Assembly: GCF_003144115.1 (NCBI RefSeq) | Contig: NW_020311998.1 | Location: forward strand, 309,669-373,668 | Reading direction: 5' to 3' | DNA length: 64,000 nt | DNA from: Tilletiopsis washingtonensis | Lineage: Eukaryota; Basidiomycota; Exobasidiomycetes; Entylomatales | Shown: in pieces, positions 9,591-21,240 of the stretch | How positions within the stretch are numbered: the stretch's first letter is position 1 | Layout: every line of letters begins with the position of its first letter | The notes under the pieces: model-generated | Seen by the model: the letters and a program-made list of their open reading frames with translations, nothing else | Told to the model about the DNA's origin: nothing | Databases searched by the model: none | Translations under genes and position numbers: made by a program

Positions 9591-11456
9591 TCAAGCCTGG
9601 ACGGGAGCAGCACTCTGACTGCGCTGCTGCCAGCGAGCCACGCCTCGGCGCATCAGCATGTTCAAGCGAGCGGCCATGCGGAAGCGACGTAGCGGTGAGT
9701 CTCGCACCTTCTCCGCTGGCGCTGCAGGCAAGGAGGAAGGCGATGTCGTGGGCAGTGGCGCCTCGACTGCACGCGGTGCAGCGGCATCGCGAGGGAGCTC
9801 CTCGCTCTGAGTCACCGCAGGCAGCTTGAGCGCCTCGCATGTCTGCGTGGACGCGGCAGCTAAGGAGACGGCGTTGGGCTGGAGCGGCAAGGGCGTGAAG
9901 AGCTGCGGGTTGTGGTACTGCGGGTCGGACGCATCAGCTCGCGGCCTTCTGGCCAGTTCGGACAGCACGCACGGCTGAGATATCAAGACGTCCGTCGTGC
10001 TGCGGGCACAGCGTGTCAGCGCGAGCAGCTCGGGTCGATGGTGGCTGCCCACCTTCTGGCCGATGCAGACGTAGTTGTGCACGCCGCGTGACGCAAGGTC
10101 GCTGGACTGGCTGCGTCAGAGGGTTGCGCTCATAACCGATCGAGCTGCCGACTCACCGGTCCGGGAAGAGAGAAGCAACAGCCGCAGGATAGCCGCCTTC
10201 GATGTCGAGGCCGTGGCTGCTACTGCTGCCAGACCACAGCGAGACCAGCTGTCCGATGCCCTCGGCCACCGATGCATCGCTGCACTGCGGCCAGTGGCGC
10301 ACCGGCAGGTACACCTTGCTCGACGGTCTGCTCGACGTCGCCGTGAACTCTGCATAGAGCAGCGTGCCGCCGGTCAGATGCTCCGAGTCATCCAGTGGGC
10401 CGATGCTCGTCGGCAGGCCGAGTGCAGCGAACACCTGATCGAGCGGCTCGCGCCAGCCCGAGAATGAGGCGCCGCCGAGCGAGAGATGCTGTGCAATCTC
10501 CTCAGCTTCGCTAGTCGGGTAGCGCAGGTACACCTTGAATCTGGCGCCTTGCGCGATGCAGTCGGTCGACAAGATAAGCACTTCCGGACGGTCGGCCACC
10601 TCCAAACTGGCGATGTACGACTTGGTCGCTTGCCAGCCGGCGCACGCGTCCATGCCGACGCTCCGTAACGCAGCATCGACGACCTCGAGGTTGCTCATGC
10701 CCGTGGCTTTCGCGCGGGCATGCGGCATGAAGTACACCTTGGTGGCAGTCGTGCCATCGTGCGAGAGGTCCCATGCGATGAATGCCTGACTCGACACCGC
10801 CACATCGTCGCAGAGCGGCGTCGTCGTCGTCATGGCGTCGCGCAGCTTCCGCAGCGTGCCAAAGTCGCCGAGCTCACTGGCATCGAGGCGCGCCACGAGC
10901 TCGTTGAAGGCACGCAAGTTGACGCCGCCGTGCGCTAGCAGCTCGGTGGGATGGTCGATGCACTCGATGCTGAAGCGGATCGCGGGGCGACCCTTGGCCC
11001 ATGTGATGCCGAGCTCGACGGGCGTGTTGTCGTCGCACCTGCAATTGCGTCAGTGTGTGGTGCTGTGCGCGCTGGCGTGGTGCTCACATGAAGGACGGAA
11101 AGCGAGGCACGAGCCGCGACTGTGCCCATGCCGGTGCTGCTGGTGCGAGGCCAAGTGCGGGCACGATGAAGTCGCGCAGGAACTCTGTAGCGAGGCGGTC
11201 AGCGATGTTGCTGCGTTCAGCGGCGCAGCCTCTCACCCTCATGCGCCCGGACAGCCTTGTCGCTGTACTGCGCCAGCTCGAGCATGCGCAAGATCGGCTT
11301 GCCGATGCGCGTCATCCAGAAGGCATCGTCCGAGGAGTGCGAGGCAACCGAGGAGATGGTCGGCCTGCGCGAATGATGAGCCGTCGAGGGACACGTGTCG
11401 CTCGACGACGGCGCCTCACTCGAGCTCGTGGGACTGTCGCTCGGCGGAGACTGCAT
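9591..11456 (-). CDS. DMATS-type aromatic prenyltransferase
   Basis: Four exons (11237-11456, 11088-11184, 10157-11038, 9591-10101) give 569 aa; all phases agree. The fold-defining segments of the DMATS (ABBA) family appear in order. They are FLRDFIVPALG (75-85), CDDNTPVELGITWAKG (107-122, with the conserved Glu114 matching the family's catalytic glutamate), AIRFSIE (125-131), TKVYFMP (205-211), ARFKVYLRYP (271-280) and SKVYLPVRHW. The Arg/Lys/Tyr residues in the R-F-S, K-V-Y-F, R-F-K-V-Y and K-V-Y-L strands match those the family uses to hold the prenyl diphosphate. Such enzymes attach a dimethylallyl group to tryptophan or other indoles or aromatics in alkaloid pathways; the substrate cannot be read from sequence. 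The last ~140 residues (after HNYVCIGQK) are a low-complexity Pro/Ala/Ser/Arg tail beyond the usual 420-470 aa. No PKS, NRPS, P450 or methyltransferase partner lies nearby. Confidence 0.85.
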
Positions 11457-13179
11457 GATGATGATGGTGCAAGAGAGAGATGGAGGAAAAGCCTGTGCGG
11501 CCGTTGCGTGCTGTCACTTGAGGCTGCAGCAGAGGGGTGGGACGAGAAAGTGTGGGCATGGGAGACTTTGCGGCGGCCCGAGCCGCAGAAGCTTCTCTCT
11601 TGAGGGGAGGTCGAGGCCGCCGCCGCGGCCACGGCCGCGCGCGGACGGCGCACACGGCTCTCTCGCTCCTGTCCGTCCGCTGGCCGCCGGCCTGCCGGTT
11701 CGACAGGTCCGAGCACGGCGGCCGCCATGCGGACCGCCGGCGGCGTGCCTGACGCCCACATGCTCTCACCTGGGTGCCGTGTGACGCGGGTCCAAGATAG
11801 GAGGAAGACCCCTATGTGCGTGCTGCGACGCTAGAAATAGTGTCACTCTCGCGGCCGCGAGTTATATGAATGGCGCCGCCTGCACTGTGCTGGTGCCGCA
11901 TTTAGGTGCTCCTCTTGAGCGGAGTTGGGCGAAGTCTGCACCTGACGCTCTGATGGTGCTGAGGAGACGGGCGAGCGCGGCGTGGCAGAGCAGCAGTCCA
12001 GCGGTGCAGCCGTAGTCGCAGCAGAGAGGAGATGAAGAGATGCCGCGATGATCAGCTGGCCGCCTCAGCAGGTTGTCAGGGCAGGGCGCCCTTTCGCGTT
12101 TGCCACTCCACCATCGTTGCTCCTGATGCTTCCTCGCATCGAGCATCGACCGAGAAGCGCCCGTGCGGGCGCCGTGTGTCAGCAAGATGTCGTGATGCCG
12201 CTGCCGCTGCGCCGACGAAGAGCGATGCTATGGAGGTGACGAGAGATGGGCGTCGCGGCGCCCGCCTAAGCGTGCCGCGGCAAAATGCGCCCATGCCGTG
12301 GCTGACCCCTGGGCGTTGCTGCAGCCACATCTCGCAGCACCGCCGCCCTTCGCTCAGGTGCAGTCTCGTCCTTGCCGCCGCCTGCGCACGTGGCACGGAC
12401 AAATAGTCCGCGGAACGCTAGCCGGATAGCGAAGAGATGCCTTCTTCGGTCTCTCGCTCTGAACGCCCACGGAGCATGCAGATGGCCAGGGGAAGATGCC
12501 CCCTGAGGCGCGCGTTTTCCGCGCAGCACCCGCGGTGCCGCGCCAGCCGCCGGCCGAGACGCGCTATGCGCACGAGAGAGGGAGGCCGTCAGGGGCCATC
12601 CGGCGAGATGCTGCGTGCTCTGCGCCTGACTTTGAGCTTGTTGCGCTGCGCCGCTGTGCATGGCTCGATACCTTCAGCCCAGCGCCAGCCACTGCCCCTC
12701 CTGCGTTGCATCTGCTGCGGCAACGACTCTTGGCAGGCACGTCGGAAGGCCGCGTGCCCGGCCTTCTCGACGTGCAGCGCCGACCGGCCTTCTCGATGCA
12801 TCTTCTCGATCGCCGTGGGCGTCGTTTCTTCCCTTTCGGCCTTGAGCCTCTCCTTACCCTGCGTGCCTCTCCGGCGTGCACGCTGTGTAGAGAGCGGGCA
12901 ACCTTCTCGACCGCCGAAGCGCGAAGACTAGGCGGGCGCACCGGCTGCGGGCTGTGCGCGTGTGACAATCGCCAGCTGGCGGGTCAGGCGCGAGTGCGAT
13001 TTCAGCACTCGAGCGCTCAGTCATCGTCAGACGGCTCATAATCGATGCGCTTGTTGTACAGGAGGAATGCTGCGAGCTGGCTTGTGTGTGTGTGACGTGG
13101 AGTGAGGAAAGAAGGGGAGCGTGCGAGGCTTGCTGGCTTGCTTGACTGCTTGCACGAGCGCGCAAAGGCGAAGCGCGCG
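11457..13179. other. Long intergenic region upstream of the DMATS gene
   Basis: About 1.7 kb between the DMATS start (-) and the Rad18 stop (-). Several GC-driven open frames exist (for example around 12440-13040 on +), but none has a conserved motif, a membrane segment pattern or a credible splice chain. AT content rises locally near 11830-11880. It is large for this compact window and may hold the DMATS promoter, an unrecognised ncRNA or a decayed gene. Confidence 0.4.
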
Positions 13180-15034
13180 CTAAGAGTCGAGTCCTTCGAA
13201 CTGACCCGACGCGAGCATCGCCTCGTCGCCGCTCAGGTCGCCGTAGAGGTTTTGCGAGTCCTCGCCGTTCGCAACAGCAGCAGGTGCGCCAGCGGCACCG
13301 CTCTTGCTGCCCTCAGCGTCGTCGTCCGGCGCACTCCGGTGCGCTTGCTTGTTCTGCTGGTTCGAGACGCGGGCCTGGGCGATGAGCTGAGCAAATTGGT
13401 CGCTGTTGTCGCTCTGAGCCGCGGGGATGAGTCTCTCGATGCAGCTGCGAAGCACCTGCAGACTCACCGCCCAGGTCTTGGCCTTCTTCTCCGGCAGTGC
13501 GCCGCCCTTGCTCTTGCTCCGCTCAGCAGCATCCTGCCCACGCTCCCACTCCTGCAGGTCGCGCTGCAGACTCCACAGGCTTTTGCGGTTCTTCTCCGAT
13601 GCGTCCAGGTTCGCGTTAAAGAGGTTGACCCACTGCCGCAAGCGCTCCGTCATGCGCTCGCGCGCGCCAGTGACGGCAAGCTTGTGCTCCTGCGCGAGGG
13701 TGTGAGCGGCGCATCGTGAGCGCCCTGTCGCAGCGGCGCTCACAAGCAGTTGCTCCTTGAGCTGCTTCTCCGTGAGCAGACCGTAGTTGGACCGTGTGAG
13801 CTTCTTGCTGCTCTTCGCACTAGAGGGGCCGTGAGCTTCTGTGTGCTTGATGCGCGAAGCAGGCATGCTCACCTGGCCGCAGTGCTGCCCGGCTTGCTCC
13901 CACCCTTGCTCAGCCAGTTGTTGCCGGGCCCACCACCGGCAGCTGCCAGGCCGCTTTCTGCAGCCGTCGGTGGACCTCGTCCCGGCACACAGCCCTTCTC
14001 GAGGTGACGATCGAGCGCCACCTGCGTGAACTGATGCTCGCAGATTGGGCACGCGAACGTGTCTTTCGCTGCGTCCGGAGCGGTCAGCTGGCTGTCGCTC
14101 GCTTCCGCTGCACATCTGCACTCACGAGAAGGATTGCCGTTGTACACAGCAGCGTTCTTCACGGGACTTCGCGCAGCGCCAACCTGGCGCTTGGCAGGGC
14201 TCTTGCTCGTCGAGGGCGAGTAGCAGTAGTCGCCATCGCTGTCAATCACCAGAGGAGACTCTGCGCCGCCACCCAGCCGAGCGCTGGCCCTGCGCGATGC
14301 AGCTCGTGAACCGCGGGAGGACTCGCCAGCATTGCCTGTTGGCGTGCTGGCTTCCTCTGAGAAGCCGGGCGAGTCTCCGCGTGCTTTCCGCTTGCGCACT
14401 TGCCGCAGCGGCGAGGTACTGCCCGAAGCGGCTGCGGCCGAGGAGCCGCTGGCGGCGCCAGGGCCGCTGCGCTGCAGCTCAAAGAGCTTTGCGCTGCAAG
14501 GAGCACAGCAGCTTCAGCAGTCGGCTCCCGTGTTACCTCACAGGCAGCTGCATAGGACTCCCAGCGCTGCCTTCGGACCGAATGCTTTGTGGCAAACTCA
14601 CCGGGCGGCCTTCCACGACTCCGCCGCAGCTTCGAGCGCGGTGTGCGGCTGCAGGTGCGAGTCAAATGCCTTCGTGCGGCACGTCGGGCACTCGTTGCCC
14701 TTTCCACCTGCTTGGTTGATGCATGTGCGCACGCAGCTCGAGCAGAAGACGTGTCCGCACTCCTTCATCGAGACTGGCGCCGTGTAGATGGCCTGCGAGC
14801 AGCCAGTCAGGGCTGATCGTGCGGGACCATGTGCGCAGCAGTGCTGGCCCACAGCTAGCAGTAGCGCAGAGGTTGCACATAGCCTGGGCATGCCGAGGTT
14901 CGACGCACCATGCAGATCTCGCAGCGCAGCGAGGCGTCGAGCGGGCGCAGATACTCGAACGGCGCCTCCCAGTCCGACGGGTCGTCGACCGACGCCAGGT
15001 CCCACGTGCGCGCGCCATCGAGCAGCGAGGCCAT
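13180..15034 (-). CDS. RAD18: E3 ubiquitin ligase Rad18 (post-replication repair)
   Basis: Five exons (14909-15034, 14602-14792, 13873-14493, 13744-13819, 13180-13689) give 507 aa. The RING finger uses C38/C41, C54, H56, C59/C62 and C77/C80 (CEIC, ECGHVFCSSC, CPTC). A UBZ4-type zinc finger follows (CPICEHQFTQVALDRHLEKGC, written without its last Cys to H-L-E-K-G), then a SAP domain (LTEKQLKEQLLEHKLAVTG, then WVNLFNANLDAS). That RING-UBZ-SAP order is diagnostic of Rad18, which works with Rad6 to monoubiquitinate PCNA. The intron 13690-13743 is 54 nt and carries no stop, so it could be read through as 18 extra residues; removing it restores the SAP helix, which supports the splice. The product is nuclear. 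Confidence 0.92.
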
Positions 15035-15407
15035 TGCGCGATGCAGCGCGGTGTCAGAGCGTGATAGCGGAAGTGAGAGAGAGGGGCGTGACGGGATGAG
15101 TGTGGAGAAGAGCAGGAAGAAAGAGTCGGCCGCGCAGCGCCAGACTGGCCGTTGCAGCCCGCCTCCCTCCACCTGCAGCGCCGTCAGCCGCTGCCGCCAC
15201 GCCGCGCGCGTTGTGGCTCTTTACGCGCTCACGCGTCGCGTGACACAGCGCAGCCAGCTCGGCGGCCCACCAACTCTCCAGTGCAGCACGACGACACCCG
15301 ACACCCGACAATGTTTGAATTAGCAGCGGAACCGATGTAGAGCAGATGCATGCAGAGGCGGACATGGCAGCAGAATACAGATGGATGAGATGAGGGGAGG
15401 GAAGCGG
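15035..15407. other. Intergenic region upstream of RAD18
   Basis: About 370 bases between the Rad18 start and the stop of the lipase gene (both -). On the - strand the part next to the ATG is pyrimidine-rich (TCTCTCTCACTTCC), as in other leaders here. I see no gene. Confidence 0.5.
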
Positions 15408-18400
15408 TCAGGCAAGCTCGTCGATGAACTCTTCGTAGCGGCTCGGCAGGTGCATGTCTAGGCAGGAGAGGGAGAGGTCGGGCGTGCTGTAGAAGGCGAG
15501 CGGCGCCGTGATAAGGTAGAGGTCGGTGCCGTTGATCCAGATGGAGCGGCCGGGCGGGATCAGGATGCCGCCGAGCGCCGCTTCGCTGCGCAGCGTTGCA
15601 GCGTCGAGGGCGTGCCGGCGTGCGGCGAGCTGGTGCAGCGGCGCAGACGCCCGCTGCTGCGGGCCGACCCAGGGCGACGGCGGCACGGCCGAGCGAGACT
15701 TGCCGCCCTCCCCGGCGGGACTGTCGTTGCTGCGGAGCTTGATGGCCGCGTAGAGATCGTTCTCGACCTCGCAGCGCAGGCGCCACAGCTGGTCCTGCGT
15801 CGTGTGTCAGCAGGGGAAAGAGCGGCAGCAGCGACGAGTCTGCTCACCTCCGTGCGGCGTGCTTTGCGCGCTCGTGACGGCTCGACTGCAGCGCCGGCAC
15901 GCTGCGTCCGCATCCAGTCCCACCAGCTGCGCACAATGTGCACGCGTGCGTCCTCGCCGTCGTCCTGGCGCCGGCGGGCGTGCCGTCGGCGGACGCGCGA
16001 CAGGGCGCCGAGCAGGCGGCGCAGCTCACGCGCCTGTCCGTGGCCGCAGCGCGGGATGATATCGCTGCCAAGCACGACGGACGTGACGAGCGGCACAGCG
16101 CCGAGTGTGGCACGCTCCGCTAGAGCAGCGCTGACTGCCGCCGGATGCGCGAATGTGATCGCTCGGATGCCTCGGCCGGCCGGCAAGCCGATGTCGTCGC
16201 GCGTGATCCACTCGCCTTGCGCGTGGGCAGCGCCGGGCGGCACGCGGTATTCGCTTAGCAGCAGCGCCACGGTCGAGGCGATCGCGCCGCCAAGGCTGTG
16301 CCCGGTGAGGACCAAGTCGAACCCCTCGTTCTCGGCCAGTGCCTGTGAGAGAATCGAGAAGAGCGTCGAGTCTTTGCTGACGAGCGTCTTGGCGGCCCGC
16401 AGCACACCGGCGTGGCACGTCAGCTCGTCGGAGGAGGCCTCTTCGCCCGGCAGCGGCGACAGCTCCATCGTCGATGTGTTGAACTCGAGGTCGACGATGA
16501 TGTCCTGCAGGCTCTGCGTGCCTCGTACAGAGACGCAGACGCACCGCCGCGCATAGTCGCGACTGTGGAGAGGCTGAGCGTTAGCGAGCGTTGCACGAGG
16601 GCCTGCAAGTGGCCTCTGCTCACATGAGGTAGAACGTCGGGTGGTACGTGTCCGAATCGAGCGTCTGGATGTCTGCGTGCAGCACGTCGTCCGAACGAAT
16701 GCGCGACAGGTGGGCGAACGTCTGGCGTGAGAAGCGATTGCCGGACGGCGTGAAGGTGGCCGGCAGGTCCACTAGCGTGACGTGCAGGCCGTACGCCGAG
16801 ATCGCGAGACGGCTGGCCCACTTGATGGTGCGGATCAGAGCGCGCCGGTCAAGACAACCAGAGGCGGCTGCGTGCGCCGTCAAGCTGTCCGCGGCCGGGG
16901 TGCGCGCTGAGCCAGGTGCAGCAAAGTAGCTGTCGCTGCCGGAGCGCGAGCGCTCGCCGTGCGCCAGGCGTGGCTCAAGACGCGGCGTCTTGGAGAACTC
17001 AAGCACGTCTGCTCCCTGACGGGTGACGACCAGATCGTCGTCGCTATCCGAGTCGTTCTCCGCGTCATCCTTCTCCTCGCGGCGGCTGTCGGCGTTGGCA
17101 GTGCTCCCGCTGGAGGCTGAGCGGGATGCATGATGCCCGCCGCGCGGCGGATCAAGGCGCTGCAGGCCTGCGCCCTCGTCGAGATAGCGCTGCCGCGTCA
17201 CCGAGTAGAGGCAGACAAGCTCAACAAGGCTGCGCACGGTCTCCCAGCGACTCAAGCCCCGCGCCTGCTCTTCGCCCTTGCGCAGCTTCTTGCCGCGGTT
17301 CTCGTGGTCCTCGAGCGCTACCATCGCCCACTCGCTCTTGATGAGGCTGTACGCGTCGATAAAGCAGCGGCTTAAGATCGTCTGGCCAGTGATGTTGAGC
17401 ACCAGCCAGCGCAGGAACCACAGCGTCATCACAACGACCTCGCCGATACGGTAGCCCAGGTCGATGGCGTGCGCCAGGGTGAAGACGACAAACCCGTAGA
17501 GATGCACGACGCCGGCAGCGACGGCGCCGTGACGCATCAGCGACTGAGACGCGCCGAGGCCGAGATCGCCGAGCAGGAACCACAGCAGCCAATTGCGCAC
17601 CGGCTTGTCGAGCTGATCGTTGTGCTTGACAGCTGCGGCGGGCTCAGATGGAATGCTTCGCCGACGCTGCTTCTGCTGAGGAGGCACGCTGTCTGGCAGA
17701 ATTCGCGGTGCGGCAGGCGGCGTCGAGATGTCGTCGGTGGCCGTGACCAGCATGGCCGAGGGCGTGAGCCTCGCCGATGAGGTGCGCGAGCGGAATTCGG
17801 CGTCGTCGAGCGAGTCGCCGCTCTTGACCGCGCGCTTCCGCACGCGCAGGCCCGACAGCACAGGCGAGCAGGAAGGAGAGAGACGGCTTGGTGTCGTGGC
17901 GAGCGACGGCGGCGATCTGATGACTGGCGTCCATGGGCGGGAGGACATCGGCGTGGGCATGGGGGAGGGCATGATCTCCAGATGCGTGGGTTCCAGACGT
18001 GGCGTGCCTGGCTGTGCGTAGGCTGCCGCGGTCATAGCCAGAGCGAACTGATACTGAGTGCCGCCTGTGAAGGACGCGTGTGGCGTCCAAGGCGAGGGTG
18101 GCAGACTGAGCAAGGTGGGGCCGAGCCGCGGCGTGTCGGGCGAATGAGGATGTGACTCGGGCGACGAGACGAGGCTGGCGCGCCGCGAGCTGGGCCGCGT
18201 GTCTAGTGCCATGGGCGTGAACGGCGAGCCGGGCACTGAGAGATGAACGGGAAGCAGCCGCGGCGCACGCGGTGCGCTGCCGTCCATGGACGACGCGCTC
18301 GATCCGCGCGAGTGCCTCTCGCTCAGCGAAAGGGAGCTCTCATTGAAGAGGTCGGCGTCGTCAGCAGCCCCGGCGTCCAGCACGCCGCCCTCGTAGACCG

Positions 18401-20023
18401 TCTCCAGCGAGCGCGACATGTCAATCGAGCCCTTGCGCAAAGAGGGCCTGCGCGCCATGTCGACCGCGCCCGCCGCAGGCGCACTCGGTGTCTTGAGCGG
18501 CACATCCTGGGCGGGCTCGGTGTGCCGACGGCGGAACTCGGGCGCACCCCGCCGCCCGCTTCGTGCCATCGCCTTGGTCGCTTGATCTGCCGCGTGCGCG
18601 GCCTTGACGAAGTTGGAGAGCGCCGTGAGCATGCCGACCTTGTGCAGCGGCCGATTCCGCTCGAACTGCTTCTGCACGCGCTTGAGTTCCTTTTCTCGCT
18701 CGCGCATGCGACGCACGCCCAGCAGACCTGGCCGGAGGAGGTGTCAGTGGCGCACTGTGCAGCCATTCCGCAGCAACGGCTCTCACCTTCGAAGCTGCGT
18801 GCGCTACTGTGGTCATCCAGCAGTGGCGGCGGCAATAACAATGCGCCGTCCTCGTGTCCCTCGCCAGACCTCGAGCTCCAGCCCGTCGCGCCTCCGCTCC
18901 ACGCGCCCGGCATACCAATCGGACTCGGCGGTGCCTCTGGAGCCTCCTGCACGCCCCATGCTGAGCCGCGCCCATACACCGAGGATGACGCGGGCGGCAA
19001 ACTGGACGGCACGCCAGCCGACTGCGCTCTGCGCAGCGGAGTTCTGGCAGGCGAGGTGCTCTTGGGCGGGCGCGGCACTTCGAAAGAGGGCTGGTTGCGC
19101 CGGCCGCCTACGACAGCGATGCCGTTTGCCTCTGCCTGGGCTCTACGAGCGCGCCGCTCGGCTATTGTGCCGCCTGGCGAGGCGCCAGACAGCTCGGGCA
19201 TGGCGATGCCGAAGCGAGTCGCGCCGACCTCCTTGAGCCCCTGCATCCAAGCGCGCGAAGCACGTGTCAAGAGGTTCGGTCGTCTAGATGTTTCCTTGCG
19301 CACTCTGGCGCCGGCAGCGCTGTGGCGCTGGGAGCTCAGATTCGAAGCCGCGCCGAGCGAGTCGCCGCGGCTGAGCAGCAGTGCGCCCACGGCCTCGAGA
19401 GCGCCGCCATTGCTGACTCTCCGGCACTTTGAGCTGCCCGAAGGCAGGCGGAGGACGTCCTCCGCGCCCTCGTCTGCTCGTACGACGTGTGCCTTGCCAG
19501 AGCGCGAGAGCACGGCAGACACGGTGAGGTAGCGAGCCGAAGCAGCACGCGGGGCCTGTGCAGCGTCATGCGCAGGCGCTGCGCCGCTGCAGCTCTCGGG
19601 CGAGGCCGTTGTCGACGCCGTCTGTGCAGAGGCGAGCATCTCTGTGTCGAGGCTCAGCGGCGGCGGAGCGGCCGGCATGATGCGTGTCTGGCGAGTGGAC
19701 CGCGGCGAGCCTGTGGCCGAGCCTGCTGCGCTCCACTGCGGCGAGACTTCGGCGGGCGAGAGAGTCGCGTGCGAGCGCGAGCCGAGCGTGAAGCCGGGCG
19801 ACGGCCCCGAGACGTCGAGGCGCGACGGCGGCAGCGGCTCGAGCTCGTCGAAGTCGAGCGGCTGCAGCGGTGCATCGCCGAGACTGAGCGGCGGCGGCGA
19901 GAGCATGGCGGCGTCGGCGGCGCTGCTCTGGCTGCTGCTGCGCCCGCTGCTGCTGGCGCGGCTGCCGCTGCTGCTGCGGCGTCGGCGCCCGCGGGCTGCC
20001 TCGCCGGACGCCGCGGCGGGCAT
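15408..20023 (-). CDS. Membrane-anchored class 3 lipase, sn1-DAG-lipase-like
   Basis: Four exons (18787-20023, 16624-18727, 15848-16562, 15408-15794) give about 1480 aa from the Met at 20023. An upstream in-frame Met at 20191 is less likely. The first ~850 residues are mostly disordered (Ser/Pro/Ala/Arg-rich). Hydrophobic helices follow (AAGVVHLYGFVVFTLAHAIDL, cut here to AAGVVHLYGFVVFTLAH, and EVVVMTLWFLRWLVLNI), so the protein should sit in a membrane. The hydrolase domain begins with CVCVSVRGTQSLQDIIVDLE and contains the nucleophile motif GHSLGG (near 16285-16305), the acid region VVLGSDIIPR and a late DMHLPSRYEEF, which fits the catalytic His segment of DAG lipases. The family releases fatty acid from the sn1 position of diacylglycerol. 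The neighbour on the other side is divergent at 1.2 kb. The length is well above that of typical fungal lipases. Confidence 0.83.
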
Positions 20024-21240
20024 GGGCCGCGAATAGGACTGGATGGGAGGGGGCAGAGGTGTGGTGGGCGGGAGCAGGCCGGCCCCTGAGGTCTGATGAT
20101 GGCTTGGGCGGCGGCATCGGGCGCCGTGCGCCGATTTGTCTCGCAAAAGTAAGCCTCGAGTAGCGCGGCGCACGCTGACGCGGAGGTGCATTTCGCTAAT
20201 CGAGTGCGCCGGGCGCGTGGGAACAGCGCCCTCCGCATTCAGACGCCAGCAGCCGCGCTCGGACGGCGGTATAGGACGCTCGAGCGACGAGGAGCGAGCA
20301 ACGCTGCCAGGGTTGACTCTCGAAATCTAGCGCTACGGATTCTGCATCCCCTGTCGTCTCCAGGGTACCGCTGGGAGGCTTGGTTGTCGTGGCTGAGCTC
20401 CGATGGGACGCTTTGCGTGAGCCTGTGCCTCGCAGCTGCCGGCTCACTCTCTGCGAAGCGGGGCTTCGCGCGCTCCGCGCTGCAAGCGAAAGGGAAGCGT
20501 ATGATTTCAAATCTGGACACAACAGACTGGCCGGCGCCTCGCAGCCTCAGAGAGACGAGCGGTATGGCGGTGGGAGATGGACGGCAGGCCGTCGCAGGTC
20601 CAACGCAGCATGAGATGCGACTCTTACTCCCGCGACTCCCGCGGCTGCTTTGCGCGTCTTCGTGTTGTGGCCGCCGCGCGCCGCCGCGCCGCGCACCGCA
20701 CACCTACCACAAAGGGACGCAGCGCTTCGCCCATGAGATGCCAAGCGCAGCGCAAGCTCCTCGAGAGGGCGTCTGCGCTCCTGCGCTGCGCATGCGCATG
20801 CGAGCCCAGAGCAGCAAGCATGAAAGGAAGCAACAAAGGACGAGGCGGCAGCCCCAGCGGCTCAAGTCAGGCCTGGGTGCTGCGAGCGGTAGCCGGCGGG
20901 GACAAGCACCGCGCCTTCAGGGGCCCAAGCGCTCTGCGCTCTGCCGGCCGGCTGTTGTCTCTCGGCAAGCCCTACAGCCGAAGTGCGCTCAAATGAGGCA
21001 GCGACTCGCTAGCCGAGTGCCGCCTTTGTCGCCGCCGGCTGAAGCGGCTGCCTGCCTTGCGGCGCTGCCGGCGCGCGCTCGCGGAGCCGCAGCGAGCACG
21101 GCCTCTTCATCAGCTGCTCCTCGCTCCTCCGCTTCTCCCTTCCGCTCCCTCATCTGCCCCACCTCTCACCTCTCGGCGCCGCAGAGCCTGCTTTCCTCTT
21201 TGCCCTCGCGCCGGCCTCTGCCTGAGGCGCGTGCTACGCC
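20024..21240. promoter_or_regulatory. Divergent intergenic region, lipase / RRM protein
   Basis: About 1.2 kb between the ATGs of the lipase (-) and the RRM protein (+). Its open frames are low-complexity (Arg/Ala/Ser). The 21100-21200 segment is CT-rich and leads into the + gene. There is no other recognisable feature. Confidence 0.4.

Noticed and set aside
11690-11720. tRNA B-box-like GGTTCGACAGG
   Set aside because: Does not match the full B-box consensus, and no cloverleaf can be drawn around it.
13690-13743. Eighteen extra residues inside the Rad18 SAP domain
   Set aside because: GTGAGC/CGCAG borders and restoration of the SAP helix show an intron.
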